A stretch of DNA of 64,000 nt from Phialocephala subalpina (taxonomy: Eukaryota > Ascomycota > Leotiomycetes > Helotiales > Mollisiaceae): NCBI GenBank assembly GCA_900073065.1, contig FJOG01000018.1, positions 175,545 to 239,544 on the forward strand, read 5' to 3'. The notes below the pieces were generated by a model, which ran no database searches, was not told the origin of the DNA, and saw nothing but the letters and a program-made list of their open reading frames with translations. How positions within the stretch are numbered: position 1 is the first letter of the stretch; every line of letters begins with the position of its first letter. Of this stretch, positions 44,494-55,839 are shown in pieces. The translations under genes were made by a program, and so were the position numbers.

Positions 44494-45588
44494 TCACCAA
44501 AAATACCCCTCATACTCCCAAAAAGTTTCAAATCCCAACTTCTCATAAAAATCCCGTATAACAACCGAATCAATAAACACCCCCTCAACACCCCTCTCCC
44601 TCAAATTCTCCATCGCCTTCACCACCAGCGCCAACCCCACCCCTTTCCCCCTCGCACTCTCATGAACGCCAACCGCAGCAATAAGTCCCGTCTTCCCTCT
44701 CGACGGCATCAGCGGCAAGAAAGCAAAGATATCGCTAACAATAGCGGTAGGAGAACACATCAACGTCCATCCGATCTGCGCGTTGGTGTCGGGGTCAATC
44801 GCTACCATCACTTCGTGGTGTTGATTGTATGCTGCGAGCGTTTCATAGGCTTTGAACCAGCTCTGTGTGGAAGTTAGTATTCATGATCACTGGACATGGG
44901 ATCGGAGAATGGACAAACGAAATTAGCTCGTTGCTTGGTTATGCATTCTTCGTATAACTCTAACGACCAAGGAGAGAATTTGATATTTGTCTTTGAGACT
45001 CGCGCCAGGATTTCAGGTGGTGCGATCGCGCCTCTGATGTCTTTGTAGAGATCTCGGACTGCCGGTCCTGTGGATTTGTGGAAGCCTGGATATCATTAGC
45101 ACCTTTTGATGAGAAGATCCGATTATTGGATATTGTGATGTATCTCTGTGAAGAAAGAAGTCTTTCACCTCTTGGGGAAAGTCGATCGGCACCTGTGGCC
45201 AGAATCGAGGAGTCTGAGATCCGATCTCCAACGACTTCAGTTCTCCTTGTCCATTAGTACGAGCGTTGATTCTCAATTCAGCTTGTGCCTTCCCTATAAA
45301 TGCAGAACCGAGTCCTTTGCCTCGGTATTCTGGCATGACACCGACTGCAGCTATTTTGCCGTGCGGTCCATCCGTTAGATAAGATAGACAGAATCCTTTC
45401 TCATGGATATAGTGGTGACCAGGAAGTTGGTGGAGAATTTTCTCCATACGCTGGCGTTCAATTGGCCATTTTGGGAATATTGTTTGCCACATTTGCCATA
45501 TTTTCTCGAAGTCCTCGTCTGAACCGGTGAGATCCCTGATGGTATGCTCGACGGGTTGAACGATATTTCTCGAGTTGGCATCTTGCAT
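44494..45588 (-). CDS. Tandem GNAT-family N-acetyltransferase
   Basis: GNAT enzymes move an acetyl group from acetyl-CoA to an amine. The protein has two GNAT folds: AAVGVMPEYRGKGLGSAF in the first and AAVGVHESARGKGVGLAL in the second, each with the R-x-x-G-x-G acetyl-CoA loop, and a final FYEKLGFE block. Inferred exons on the minus strand are 45588-45144, 45085-44919 and 44862-44494, giving 326 residues in frame. The first intron (58 nt, ending ATCCAG after a CTAAT branch site) starts with AT instead of GT. The second is canonical GT...AG. Similar tandem GNATs occur in fungi beside hexosaminidase genes, but none is here. The substrate is unknown. If the AT start blocks splicing the gene is damaged. 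Confidence 0.75.
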
Positions 45589-46339
45589 GGCTGTATTGTG
45601 TGTAATATTTGTAGAGGTGCTGCTGGAGCTTGAATGGCGTACTTGGCTTTGAAACGACTGACTTGTCGACCGATGCTTGAATGGCCTGTTGAGAGGGTTA
45701 CGATTATTTTGGCGACCGTTTCCACTTATAGCATTGATCGGTGTAATAAAGGCCGACCAGTCCCGCTAAATTACATAATGTGGATTCGGAGCCTTATTGA
45801 CCCGTGTTTATATCACTTACTACTGTAAACAGCAATCTACTCCTATGAAGTTAATCCTTTCTAATATTGTTTGCTCGCTCCGTACCATAGTGTGTAGAGT
45901 TTCCATTTGGGGAGATGCAAATGTTCAAAGTACAAAGAAAGGTCATGTTAGATAGGGGCGGGGTCTCAGAAATAAAAGAGAGAAGAATAGAGAAGATGGG
46001 TCACATGAGGGGTGAGAAAATGGTTGAGGAAAGATGTGAAAGTAACGATACAGAAAACGTCTCTGCCAGACCGGGATAACTGTCTGGGGATCGACAGTGA
46101 TGATAGAAATCACGGGGTGGAGCGAGATAACCCGAGAAGAGATAGAGGGGCACATCTGAAATGCGTAGAAAGTCATCGAGCATTTGGATTTAGCCATCGC
46201 TACCCGCAGCCTCAACAAGCAGTTCTCCTCATTATCACGACCAAGTTTCTTCATGCTCGTATTTCATGAACCCTCTTGAGTCTCCGCATCCACGGAACGC
46301 ATAGCAAGCAAGACCCCTCCCATTCCCAAGGCAAACCCC
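45589..46339. other. Gene-free interval
   Basis: About 750 bases upstream of the GNAT gene and downstream of the transporter gene; no gene or RNA is recognised. Confidence 0.45.
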
Positions 46340-48538
46340 CTAAGCACCAACCTTAGTATACAACGTCCCATCCGTAATCAACATGCCCGCAATACTCGCA
46401 CTTGTCAACGTTGCGATAACCCCACTAATCAGCGCCGAGACCGCTACTTTTGCAACGCGTCCGCTTTGTCCGGGAGCAAGTTGGGACAAGACACCGATTT
46501 GGATACCGACTGAGGAGATGTTGCCGAAGCCACAGAGGGCGTAGGTTGCGATTAGGCGGGATCTGTCGGAAAGGGAGGCGTAGTCTTCGCCTGTCAGGGC
46601 TGCGAACTGTTTTTTTTCGTTAGCAAGGGACTGGGAAGCAGGCGCAAGGAATGGAAAAGGAGGGGATGGGAAAGGGAAATGGGGGGATGACTTACAGCAA
46701 CGAACTCATTAGCGACGACCTTAGTCCCGATCAACTTCGCAACCTTCAGAAGATCGCCATTTCGCTCGACTCCAAGAAGGAACGCGACAGGATAGAGAAG
46801 GTAACTGCAAATGAGTTGAACGCTCAACATCGGATCATCGATATTGAGGTATTTGCCCCACCAGCCGAGAAGGCCGTTCACCAGACCCAGGAGAGCGAGA
46901 ATGCAGAGCAAGGCAGCGATGATCATTCCTCCAACTTTGATGCCCAGCCAGGATCCATTGGCGAATGCGTGAAGAGAGTTCGATGGTCTTTCGTCGTTGT
47001 CTTTCGGAACCATGATTTGACCTGCTGTGAGCGACTCTTCTGTCTCTGGATACCGGAGTTTCGAGATGGCGAGGGAGGCGGGAATCGACATGACGCAGGA
47101 GGAGATCAAAGCGACGGGACTGATGCCCATGCTGATATAGGCAGCGAGTACACTTCCAGCAATAGTAGCGAATCCTGAAGTCATGACTTGGTGGAGCTCA
47201 GCCGAAGTCAAGTGAGGAATATATGGCTTGATAAGCATAGCGGATTCTCCTTGGCCAACGAATGGAGAGGCGGCAGCGACGACGGCTTCGGCGCCTGAGA
47301 CACGCATGGTGTAGAAGAAGACTGTTGCGAACTTCTTGATTGCCCCTGTTCATCAAGATCTCGGAGTCAGCCAACTTCTTTTGTATGTTTCGAGAGCAAA
47401 AATGCATGTCTAGAGAGTGCGTTTGGAGCACAGGTGGAGTACATCGGAGCAATGCACTCCTAAGACAACACGAAAGAGGGAATAATTCTCCGAGAAGTTG
47501 ATGCTTACATTGTAGCCATCCCCAGTAATAGAGCATTTGTACGAAGGCGACGAAGAAGATGATGGGTGGGATCACGTTGAGGATGAAATAGCCGAGCTTG
47601 AGGGCTGATGCGGAGGTGAGGAAAGAGGTACCATCGGCAGCGTAGCCCAGCAGGGATCTCGCGAGGAAGGCAATGAAGTTGAAGATGTCATACTGTAAGA
47701 GATGATTAGTAGGCGGTCAGACAGATAAGGCGGAAGACACATACTCCGGCCTTGGTTCTCAAGACAAAGAGTGCCAAGATGAACTGCGCCAGCATACCAA
47801 CGATCACTGTTTGCCAGTTGATGGCCTTTCGATTGTTGGAAGTCGCGTAGAAGAGACCAATGAAGACCAACAGTCCAAAGAGGCTGACTGCACGGTTTGC
47901 CCTCGTATTGCTGGCGCTCTCAGGTGTCGCGAAAGTGCCAACAATGAACACAGCAATCGTACCAGCAGCTCCAAGTGGAAGTCTCAACTTTTGTGGAATT
48001 CTGTGGACCGGGTTGTAGATGACGTTCATCCAAACAATGGCGATCGGCTTTGTGATGTATTTCGTGGAGACGTACAACGTGACGAATCGGATTGTGATGG
48101 CAAGCCAGAGCAGGAAAGGAATCAACCAGCCGTAGTCATGTCTGTGAAGTACGAGACCGGCGATCCACCAGCTGTGTAACGCGTTAGTATCGATCTGCTT
48201 GTACTGGTGGATAGAGAGAATTGAACTTACCCAGTCATGACCAACCAAATCGTGAGGTAAATGAAGGGCATGAGCTTCGAAAGCAAGCTTCGTCCCTGAA
48301 TGCGCCCATTCTCTCCCTCCTCAATGGAAGAGCTGACGGGCTCCATTCCTAGATCGGACTGTCCATACATCTCTCCAGATTTTGAGTTGTCGCTGGATTT
48401 TGGTGAAGTCTTGGCGGGCGAGGGGGAGGGGAAGCTTTCCAGACGCGTAGGAGAGTTCGCGATTGGGGTAGGGCGAGACTCAAAATCTCCTGAGGTCTTG
48501 GGGTCCTCATAGACCATCTTGTCGGTTTTACTAGTCAT
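46340..48538 (-). CDS. Concentrative nucleoside transporter (CNT/NupC family)
   Basis: CNT proteins carry nucleosides into the cell with protons or sodium. Five exons (48538-48231, 48171-47745, 47692-47509, 47345-46696 and 46606-46340, minus strand) give 611 residues, all in phase. A 90-residue hydrophilic, Ser/Pro-rich N-terminus precedes about ten membrane segments. Typical CNT sequences are visible: FLARSLLGYAADGTSFL, AEAVVAAASPFVGQGESAML, ELHQVMTSGFATIAGSVLAAY, VVANEFVAF and RSRLIATYALCGFGNISSVGIQIG. The first ATG at 48538 (MTSKTDKMVYED) is preferred. The third intron is long for this genome (163 nt). The assembly gap lies 250 bases upstream, so part of the promoter may be missing. Confidence 0.93.
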
Positions 48539-48788
48539 TCTGTGCAACTTTACCGTTGAGGGTATTGATGCAGACCAGAGAGTGACACAAGATCGAGTTG
48601 GGGTTCCGACGCGAGAGAAGGCTCTGGGAGATCGAGCGAAAGCAAAAAAAGCGAGCGGTGAATTTATATTCCATCTTTTCGCCTCACCCTAAGACTCGAC
48701 CGGGCCACCCAGCTCCCCTACCTGCATCTGATGTGCGGACTATCACTTATCACTCATACCAAATCGGATGCTGTACCTCCCAATTTCT

Positions 48789-49168
48789 NNNNNNNNNNNN
48801 NNNNNNNNNNNNNNNNNNNNNNNNNNNNNNNNNNNNNNNNNNNNNNNNNNNNNNNNNNNNNNNNNNNNNNNNNNNNNNNNNNNNNNNNNNNNNNNNNNNN
48901 NNNNNNNNNNNNNNNNNNNNNNNNNNNNNNNNNNNNNNNNNNNNNNNNNNNNNNNNNNNNNNNNNNNNNNNNNNNNNNNNNNNNNNNNNNNNNNNNNNNN
49001 NNNNNNNNNNNNNNNNNNNNNNNNNNNNNNNNNNNNNNNNNNNNNNNNNNNNNNNNNNNNNNNNNNNNNNNNNNNNNNNNNNNNNNNNNNNNNNNNNNNN
49101 NNNNNNNNNNNNNNNNNNNNNNNNNNNNNNNNNNNNNNNNNNNNNNNNNNNNNNNNNNNNNNNNNNNN
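48789..49168. other. Assembly gap (380 N)
   Basis: A run of 380 undetermined bases. Nothing can be said of its content, and the true length may differ from 380. Confidence 1.
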
Positions 49169-52041
49169 GACCAGCTCCCTCCCAATGACACGGTTCGCTG
49201 AAGGAATGGATTCGAATCGGCCTCGCTGGCCTCGCGATAAGATGTACGCCCAGCATTAACCCAGTCTCCTCAGCCTTGGCCATCTCTTGAGGCTGCGGAC
49301 GTCAAGACCAAACAGGCAGGTGGTCGAATGCACTCCAGCATTTCGATATCTCCAGATTCCATTTTGAAATATACATCCGATTCCTTGTGAGGATCATGGG
49401 CAGTTCCGAGCGGTGCTCACCGATTTATCGTTTCACCTGAGGATTGAGCCTTGTGTATTGTGGTGCTTTAGTGGCACAGGTTAAAAGAAGGGTTAAGACG
49501 ATCGCCACAATGGGGAAGGTGACACCGAAACGCGGAACCAGCTCCTGCAGTCTCCCGTATGCCATGGACCTCGGAAGAAGTCAAGTATGTGTTTGCACGC
49601 GATTTCCCTGTTGTACTTCAGCAATAGACTGCACCTGATATTGGGTCTGCATGCTTCAGGAGACTCGTTGACTACACGTGGTTCGTACGCCGTAGGATTC
49701 CGATTTCAATGCTGGTGAGACGGGGAGCCCGAATGCCAGCCGCAGCGCCAAGAAATCAAAGGTTCTATCAAGATTCTGGAAGAACGCAAAAGGGGGCACC
49801 GGTAAGCTTGGAGGAGATATTGATCCTCGAGCTTATTAGCCATTGGTTCAAGCCGAGAGCGACGAGAAGCGACGGATCCAATTGGCATCGGTGCTCCAGT
49901 CCGGCAATACCAAGATGATACGAGGGGTGCCAAGGACTGTTATCCAGCTTCGCCACCTGCAAGCATACCAAGAGAGAGGTAACTGATAAGAAGAGCTCAT
50001 GTCTCTCAGCTAGCTGTGCTGCTTCATGAACGCGATCCGGGTGCTGAAAGGCCAGAATGGTCCAATTCGGAAGGGTTCGAGAGGTTGAATCACGTGACAA
50101 GCGCCATTCTCTTGTCGTTGCAGCGTCTTTATGATGCTGGATAGAGTCCAAGTGAGCAAGTGCTCGAAGTAGACACAGAAACCGGCTAATACCAGGTATC
50201 AGGGTACCCAGTCCGGTTGTTTTGGGAAGGACAAGCGCCACATGGTGACCGACTCGTCGAGTCCTTCCAACTTTTTCAACTGCTTTCAAATATTCCTTCG
50301 GAACCTCCAATTAACCTCCATTCTCTTGGAAGCCTTACCATGTACTCCTAGGAGGGTATTGTGGCGATACATTTGATGTTCTGCGCAAGTGGATCGGCGC
50401 TTTGTACTTCGTATGTGGCGGATTCGAGAACCTTTTTCCTTCCACAGTCTGCTGTGAGGACTGTTGCAAATTCATAACAAGATTGTAGGGCCATCTGGTG
50501 CGTGTGTGTGTGTTGGGCTCACTGCGGTATTGAAGCCTAATGGCCATCGTGTTCTCTTCTCTCACGTCATGAGATCCCATTGATGGTGGGGATTGGGTCG
50601 GAGTACGGGACCAGAATTAATTCATGCTGCGTCCCTGGATCTTGCAAGACAAGACAACTACCGACATTGCGGTAGTAGAAGACTATCTTCTTTGAAGAAA
50701 AGCTGCAGTTTAAGTAAGTCGGTGCTAGAAAGGAAGTGAATGATGGGATCGCTTACGAAGATCGCTTACTGTACAAAGCCAAGACGTCCCAGTGGTCGAG
50801 TGGCAGCACAGCAATTCTGAAGTCTGACCTCAAATGTCGTTTCTAGCCCTTCCAAAGAAAATTCCGGAGCTTCTTTGGAAACTGCCCATCTCGTAGATAA
50901 ATGTTAAATCCGAAGATCTCTGGGTGGAGTGTTGTGATGCTTTGATATTTGTTGATCATCTTGTTGTAGCATCTGTGGCTTTCAGCACACAGTGAGGGGC
51001 ATCTTGACGAACGTTCTCGTCATGCAATATGAGATGGATACCAAATCTCGATGATGAATTGTTTGTTTGCGTTGGCGATGATATGATGCCGTTTTGTTGT
51101 CGGATCATTCGAGGAAGATGCACTCGAATCAGTAGGTAGAAAATCTTTAGCTTCCGCTAGCTTGTATCGTGAACTTGATGCACTGCAAACAAAGCAGTAT
51201 GAAAGTTTGAAGAGAGAAGAAGTTGAAAAGCTGAAGAGTGAGAAATGATGAATTTCGGATTGAAATTTCGTTTCTTGCCAAGCACTTCGCCGTTCCAGAA
51301 AGGGATGAACCAAGAGCGGCATCATCATCAGCTCGGAAGTGACTTTCACCGATCACGTGACAGTTCTTGATTCACGACGATCTGTTCCAAGGCAATGATT
51401 CAAAAGAATTGCAGTTAGCCATGGAAGAGCTTGAAGAGAATAAAGCGTAAAGCTCTCCCAAAAGTTCTAATATAAAGTAGAGCATCACGTGTATTACCCC
51501 CACCTTCCCAATTGGGCTCCAGTGCTTCCTCGAACATTTCGTTTCCCACCTTCCTCTAGCACTTTCTATGGTGAAAATTCTCGAGAGGATTTCCTCGAAT
51601 AATATATACCACAGTTCATATCCCCACTTGAGGCACAGCTTCAGGATCAGCACAAAAAGGTATACATATGGGTTGTAGATCTTGCGCTCACAGCATCGAA
51701 TTCCTTTGTACCACATTGTATCTCGTCTCAATTTATGTGCATTTTGATTGTACATGAGAACCAAGATCAATGTTATGGCTACCTCCAACCTTTTTCTCCA
51801 CCCGATCGGCGACCCCACGTCAACCTAGCATTCCAACTCTTCCAGCCTCGACCTGAATTCATTGGTTAAGCTTTACCCCTCTGTATATTTGGAACCATTC
51901 ATTTGAGGTAGCAGTCCCTCCTCTTAAACGTTCGGAGCCATTGAGACAGGGAAAACAGCCAAGCCCCTTGTCGGTACCGCTTCTTCCACTGTCGACCCCA
52001 TATTATTATTCACACGTCTTACGTCCTCCTGTGAAATCACA
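49169..52041. other. 2.9-kb gene-poor interval after the gap
   Basis: Only unrecognised frames are present, the largest being 180 codons on the minus strand (50310-49768) and 148 on the minus strand (51818-51372). The first is Leu- and Arg-rich with no domain; the second is Trp/Tyr/Leu-rich and looks like translated A/T-rich DNA. Neither has splice continuation or a family match I know. No RNA gene or repeat is evident. Confidence 0.5.
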
Positions 52042-53856
52042 TTAGTGTTGACAATACAGCGGATCTTCTTGGCTTACCGGTGATGCCTTCGACAGCAAGA
52101 TTTGAAAAATCACTTTCAGTATTCCACCTGCGCCAATGATCAAAGGGATCACTTGCCCGGTAGACTTGATATTGTAGGCGTTGCGAATTCCGTTCCATTT
52201 GATAATGAATTCAATTGCCATAATGGAAAACATTAAGACAAAAGCTTGAAAGAATTTGGCGGAATAGTCGCTGGTCAAGAAGAGTTAGCTAATGCATGTT
52301 GAGATATCATGTTTTCGGAGTACGAAAGTAGAAAGATGTAGGACCCACTGCTAAAATCCCAAGATGGGTTTGAAAAGAGAACCGAAATAGCGCCGAAAAG
52401 ACTGTAGTCTGCTGCGCTCTTGGTGTTCTCATTGCTTTAGATCAGAGAAATCCAATGCCAAGCCTCGAAGCGCAATTGATCGATCCGTATGTGCTTCCAG
52501 AGCACCGTTCTCAACCTCTAAATTGTGTGGATTCTTGTGTAAGCGTATCACAAAGTCGACCATTCTAGGAAAGTTCTTTTCGCTCTTTTCGGGTCGTATC
52601 CTGCTCAACATCCAGCCAGTGCGGGGTAGTGTCATCAACATTCCAAGAAGAGTAGGACCAAGATCGGCGAAAAATAGCGTAATTATTAATTGAGAGCCGA
52701 GCGCCTTGTAATATGGAGGCTGTACAAGGACGTCAGGGTGATCGGCAATGAACTCTGTGTAGTCCTGGAGTGCTTTTTCTTAGGCAGCTGTAAGAGGTTC
52801 CACGTTTTCCCTTCGACGCACTTCAAAACGCTCCTAGGTACATGCAAGAAGGTCACACAGGACCCAGACTATATATCGACCGAGCCAGGCCATGACAGGT
52901 TGAAAAATATCAAATGCAAAGCCAGCTGATGAAACCAAGGGGTCGAGTCGTATTACAAAGGAGTCGTCGGCTATGAATTGATTTACCTAAGGTTCCATCT
53001 CCGTGACAAGTCTCTCGAAATTGGGTTTGAACAGTAGTTTTGTGAGTAGTCGAAAGATGTTGACATCTGAAGGGATATTCTTGAATTTTTCAAAACTTGG
53101 CGTGCAAAGCTCCGTTAGAACCTTGATGTATCTCGATTTCGGTTGGTCGGAGTTCTTCGATAGCTGCAGGTACACGAGACGCTCACAAACTGTGTCGAAA
53201 AATGCGTTCCACCAGAGAACGAGATTTGCTATAGGAACAACCTTGAAGAAAACCAAGGTTCTCCCGTTAATGGCAAAGTTGTGGAAGAAGAATGCGTGAT
53301 TGCCTGTCCCAGGGGTAGCTGGCAATTTGTCGATACCGGCACACCAGAACCAAACACCCAGAGAAGCCATGCCGAGAGTGATCGCATATTTGATGAGTAT
53401 GCCCCAAAAACTGCATATGAGTTCAAAGTTGTCGCTAATCTCTGCATCGAAATGTAGGATGAATGAACTCCCAAAGAATATATGCAACAGTATCAGAAGC
53501 TCTACTGCCCATGGTGATTCCGTATTACCTGTACAGAGGAGAATGGAAGCGATGAATATGGCAAGCTGGAAGATGCTGTTCTCGTCTAAGAGGTCGCGAA
53601 GGCAGTCCGGATCTTCGTTGAACCATTTTGATAATACAGCTCCAATCCACTGAAGATAGACACCCAATCGAGTCCCAAATCCATAGATATCAAGATTGGC
53701 GTCGAAGCCATCTCCGTTTGCGCCCGACGCTCGTGGGATGATCGAAAAGTGTGATGATTGGTTGCGAAAGGAAGCGCTCGCTATCTGACGAGTCACAACG
53801 AAGAAGCCGATCAGGCAGGCAGTAGCCGCGATATATGACTCGACACGACTCAACAT
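52042..53856 (-). pseudogene. Likely broken gene for a fungal multi-pass membrane protein
   Basis: The first 289 codons (53856-52987) encode a membrane protein with five or more hydrophobic segments and the phrase YGFGTRLGVYLQWIGA, which I recognise from uncharacterised fungal integral membrane proteins. Sequence in keeping with the rest of such a protein continues downstream on the same strand: ALQDYTEFIADHPDVLV, PPYYKALGSQLIITLFFADLGP (about 52780-52640) and the last part AIEFIIKWNGI, STGQVIPLIIGAGG (52278-52042). Between these parts stand in-frame stops: TAG after EMEP at 52987-52989, TAA just before EKALQDY near 52785, and TGA after DLKQ at 52429-52431. Some may be bypassed by introns, but the TAA sits inside coding-like sequence with no intron signals around it. 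Function unknown. Confidence 0.5.
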
Positions 53857-55839
53857 AGCAAATGATAACGACTCAAATCAAAGGAAAACAAAAATGGCAA
53901 GAATGTTGGGAGTAAGGGCTTTGGGGCAACCTCGAAGGGCATTCCCTTGATATAGAAGTTATAGACATATGGGAAGTGAGGCTGAGACCGCCACCAGCTT
54001 CAGTGACTCTAGTGAATGCAGGGCGAGTTTATTCGGATGCCTCAAGTCAGACATCCTTGTTAAAATCTGCCACCTCACCATCGCTTAGGACTGGATTGCT
54101 CAAAAGGCAAAGAAATCATTGCGTTGCTGACATAGCATCAAGGCTAAGACAACTCAGGCTGCGATCGAGAGTCCCAAAGCATGGAAGAATGTGATACGAA
54201 ATGCACATCAATCCCATCCAGAACTTTGGATCTGATTTCCGCAAGAGAAACAACTGCAACGAGAATGAACGGACTGGATGATACCCGATCACGAAATTGA
54301 CTGCTGCTGGAAAACACTTGGCGGCAATTAGCTAGGATTGCAACTGGCGCAATGCTGCGTAACGAACAATGGAAGAAAACGCGCGCTGAAAGGCTGAATC
54401 GGAGGAAGCGTGTTTTATTCTTTTGCTGCAGCGTAGCCCCGCCACAGACATTTTCGGGGAACGTGAGTGTAGGCGATAGACCATACATCCATGATTTCGA
54501 TAACTGATTCTTCGTGGTTGTAAAAGAGTTGATTCATCATAATTGTTGAATTGTTGAGGATGGAGAAGCCTTGCCAACCGTGAAGCAAAAAAGGTTCGCG
54601 CTGAAACGCGTGGCGTCATCCTACTGGTCATATGATACTTACTAATTCTTAATAAGTTTGAAGAAAACGATACTTTGAGACCATGAGAAATGGGACTAAA
54701 TATACAGATTCATGTGGCTTGAGTAAAGTTATAATTCCTGTCTTTAAAGTCTCGGTACACACCACGCGCGTCGCCCCGTACCTTCCCCATGCTTCCTTCT
54801 CACACAAACGAATGTTTCTTACCTTCCTCCAATAATCTCACTCTAAGAGAACTTCAAAAAATATTTGAGATCGGGGCATTTCCACATAGGATAACTTTTG
54901 CGACTTCTCAAATAATACCCATCTTCGACCAATCGCCGGAACGGCTGCGGCGGCCAGGAATGCAAATTCGTTGATGTACCGACTCCCCTGCACAAATCTA
55001 ACCTCGAAAAGGTTAAAATGCAAAGTTTCCTATTTTGTTAGTCGAGGATGCTTGAAAACGTTCTTCATGCAGGCACGACATCTGCATGCTTACGAATAGC
55101 ATGCACAATGATGGAAATTTCGCATCAATCACTTCTCTCGAAGCAGTTCCTGGGGAGCCGTCTTTAGGTTTAAATGCAGGAATCGTATACATTCAGCAAT
55201 TTCCTTGAAATACGGTTCGGCAATAAGGATTTGAATATCTCCAGAGAACTGGTTGTAGGCTCGCTTGCATGCGACTTCTGCACGCTGGAGTTAAGTTCCC
55301 GACCCAGGTCTCCGATGCAGCTCGAGGTTCAAATTGAAAGCATATATATCATTTCAATTATATCCCTTACTTCACATCGACCGTTAACCTCCTTCATAGC
55401 AACAAATTCAATCTCAGATCATTCACCCTAGAAACAGCATTCCCGTGACATTCTCGCTAACCCCTTCTCTATTCAATTTCGATCACCAACACCACTCTAA
55501 TCCGCCCCTCACCCCTTCAGTTATCTCCCAACGGCAATATCAATGGCAACTTCCTTCCCTTCGCCATCCCCTTCACAACATCAATTATCGTCTTAACCGA
55601 TTTCTCTCTAGATCCCCAGGCTGGCGCCTGACGCCGGAGGAGGGGCGGGTGAGGTTGCCGTTAGGAACAGATGTGTTAAAGAGCACGAGGGAGAAATGTG
55701 AGGAGACTCTAAAGTTGTTCAAGGATTGGGAGGAGATTCATGTGAGTACTGATTTGGTGCCTTGATGAATCAGCTGTTTGGAATTAAGACAGAGAGAAAT
55801 CATAATGTATCTCTAAGGCTGGATATTATTGTTGAGCGG
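53857..55839. other. 2-kb gene-poor interval
   Basis: No recognisable gene. A frame at 55445-55765 lacks an ATG start and a domain, and short minus frames at 54144-54631 look non-coding. Confidence 0.5.

Noticed and set aside
45086..45143. U12-type AT-AC intron
   Set aside because: The start is ATACAT rather than ATATCC and it ends in AG, so a mutated or rare U2-type intron is the better reading.
49768..50310. 180-codon minus-strand frame as a gene
   Set aside because: No domain, no splice partners and no recognisable family; length alone is weak evidence in this base composition.
50785..50860. tRNA-like string (gtcccagtggtcgagtggcag)
   Set aside because: The D-arm-like start is suggestive, but no anticodon stem and no T-loop (GTTCRAnYC) follow at the right distance.
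51372..51818. Hydrophobic 148-codon minus-strand frame as a membrane protein
   Set aside because: Trp/Tyr/Leu richness without regular helices, no relatives recognised, and A/T-rich DNA context.
55445..55765. 106-codon plus-strand frame
   Set aside because: Starts at a non-ATG codon, lacks a domain, and its first half is low-complexity His/Pro/Ser.
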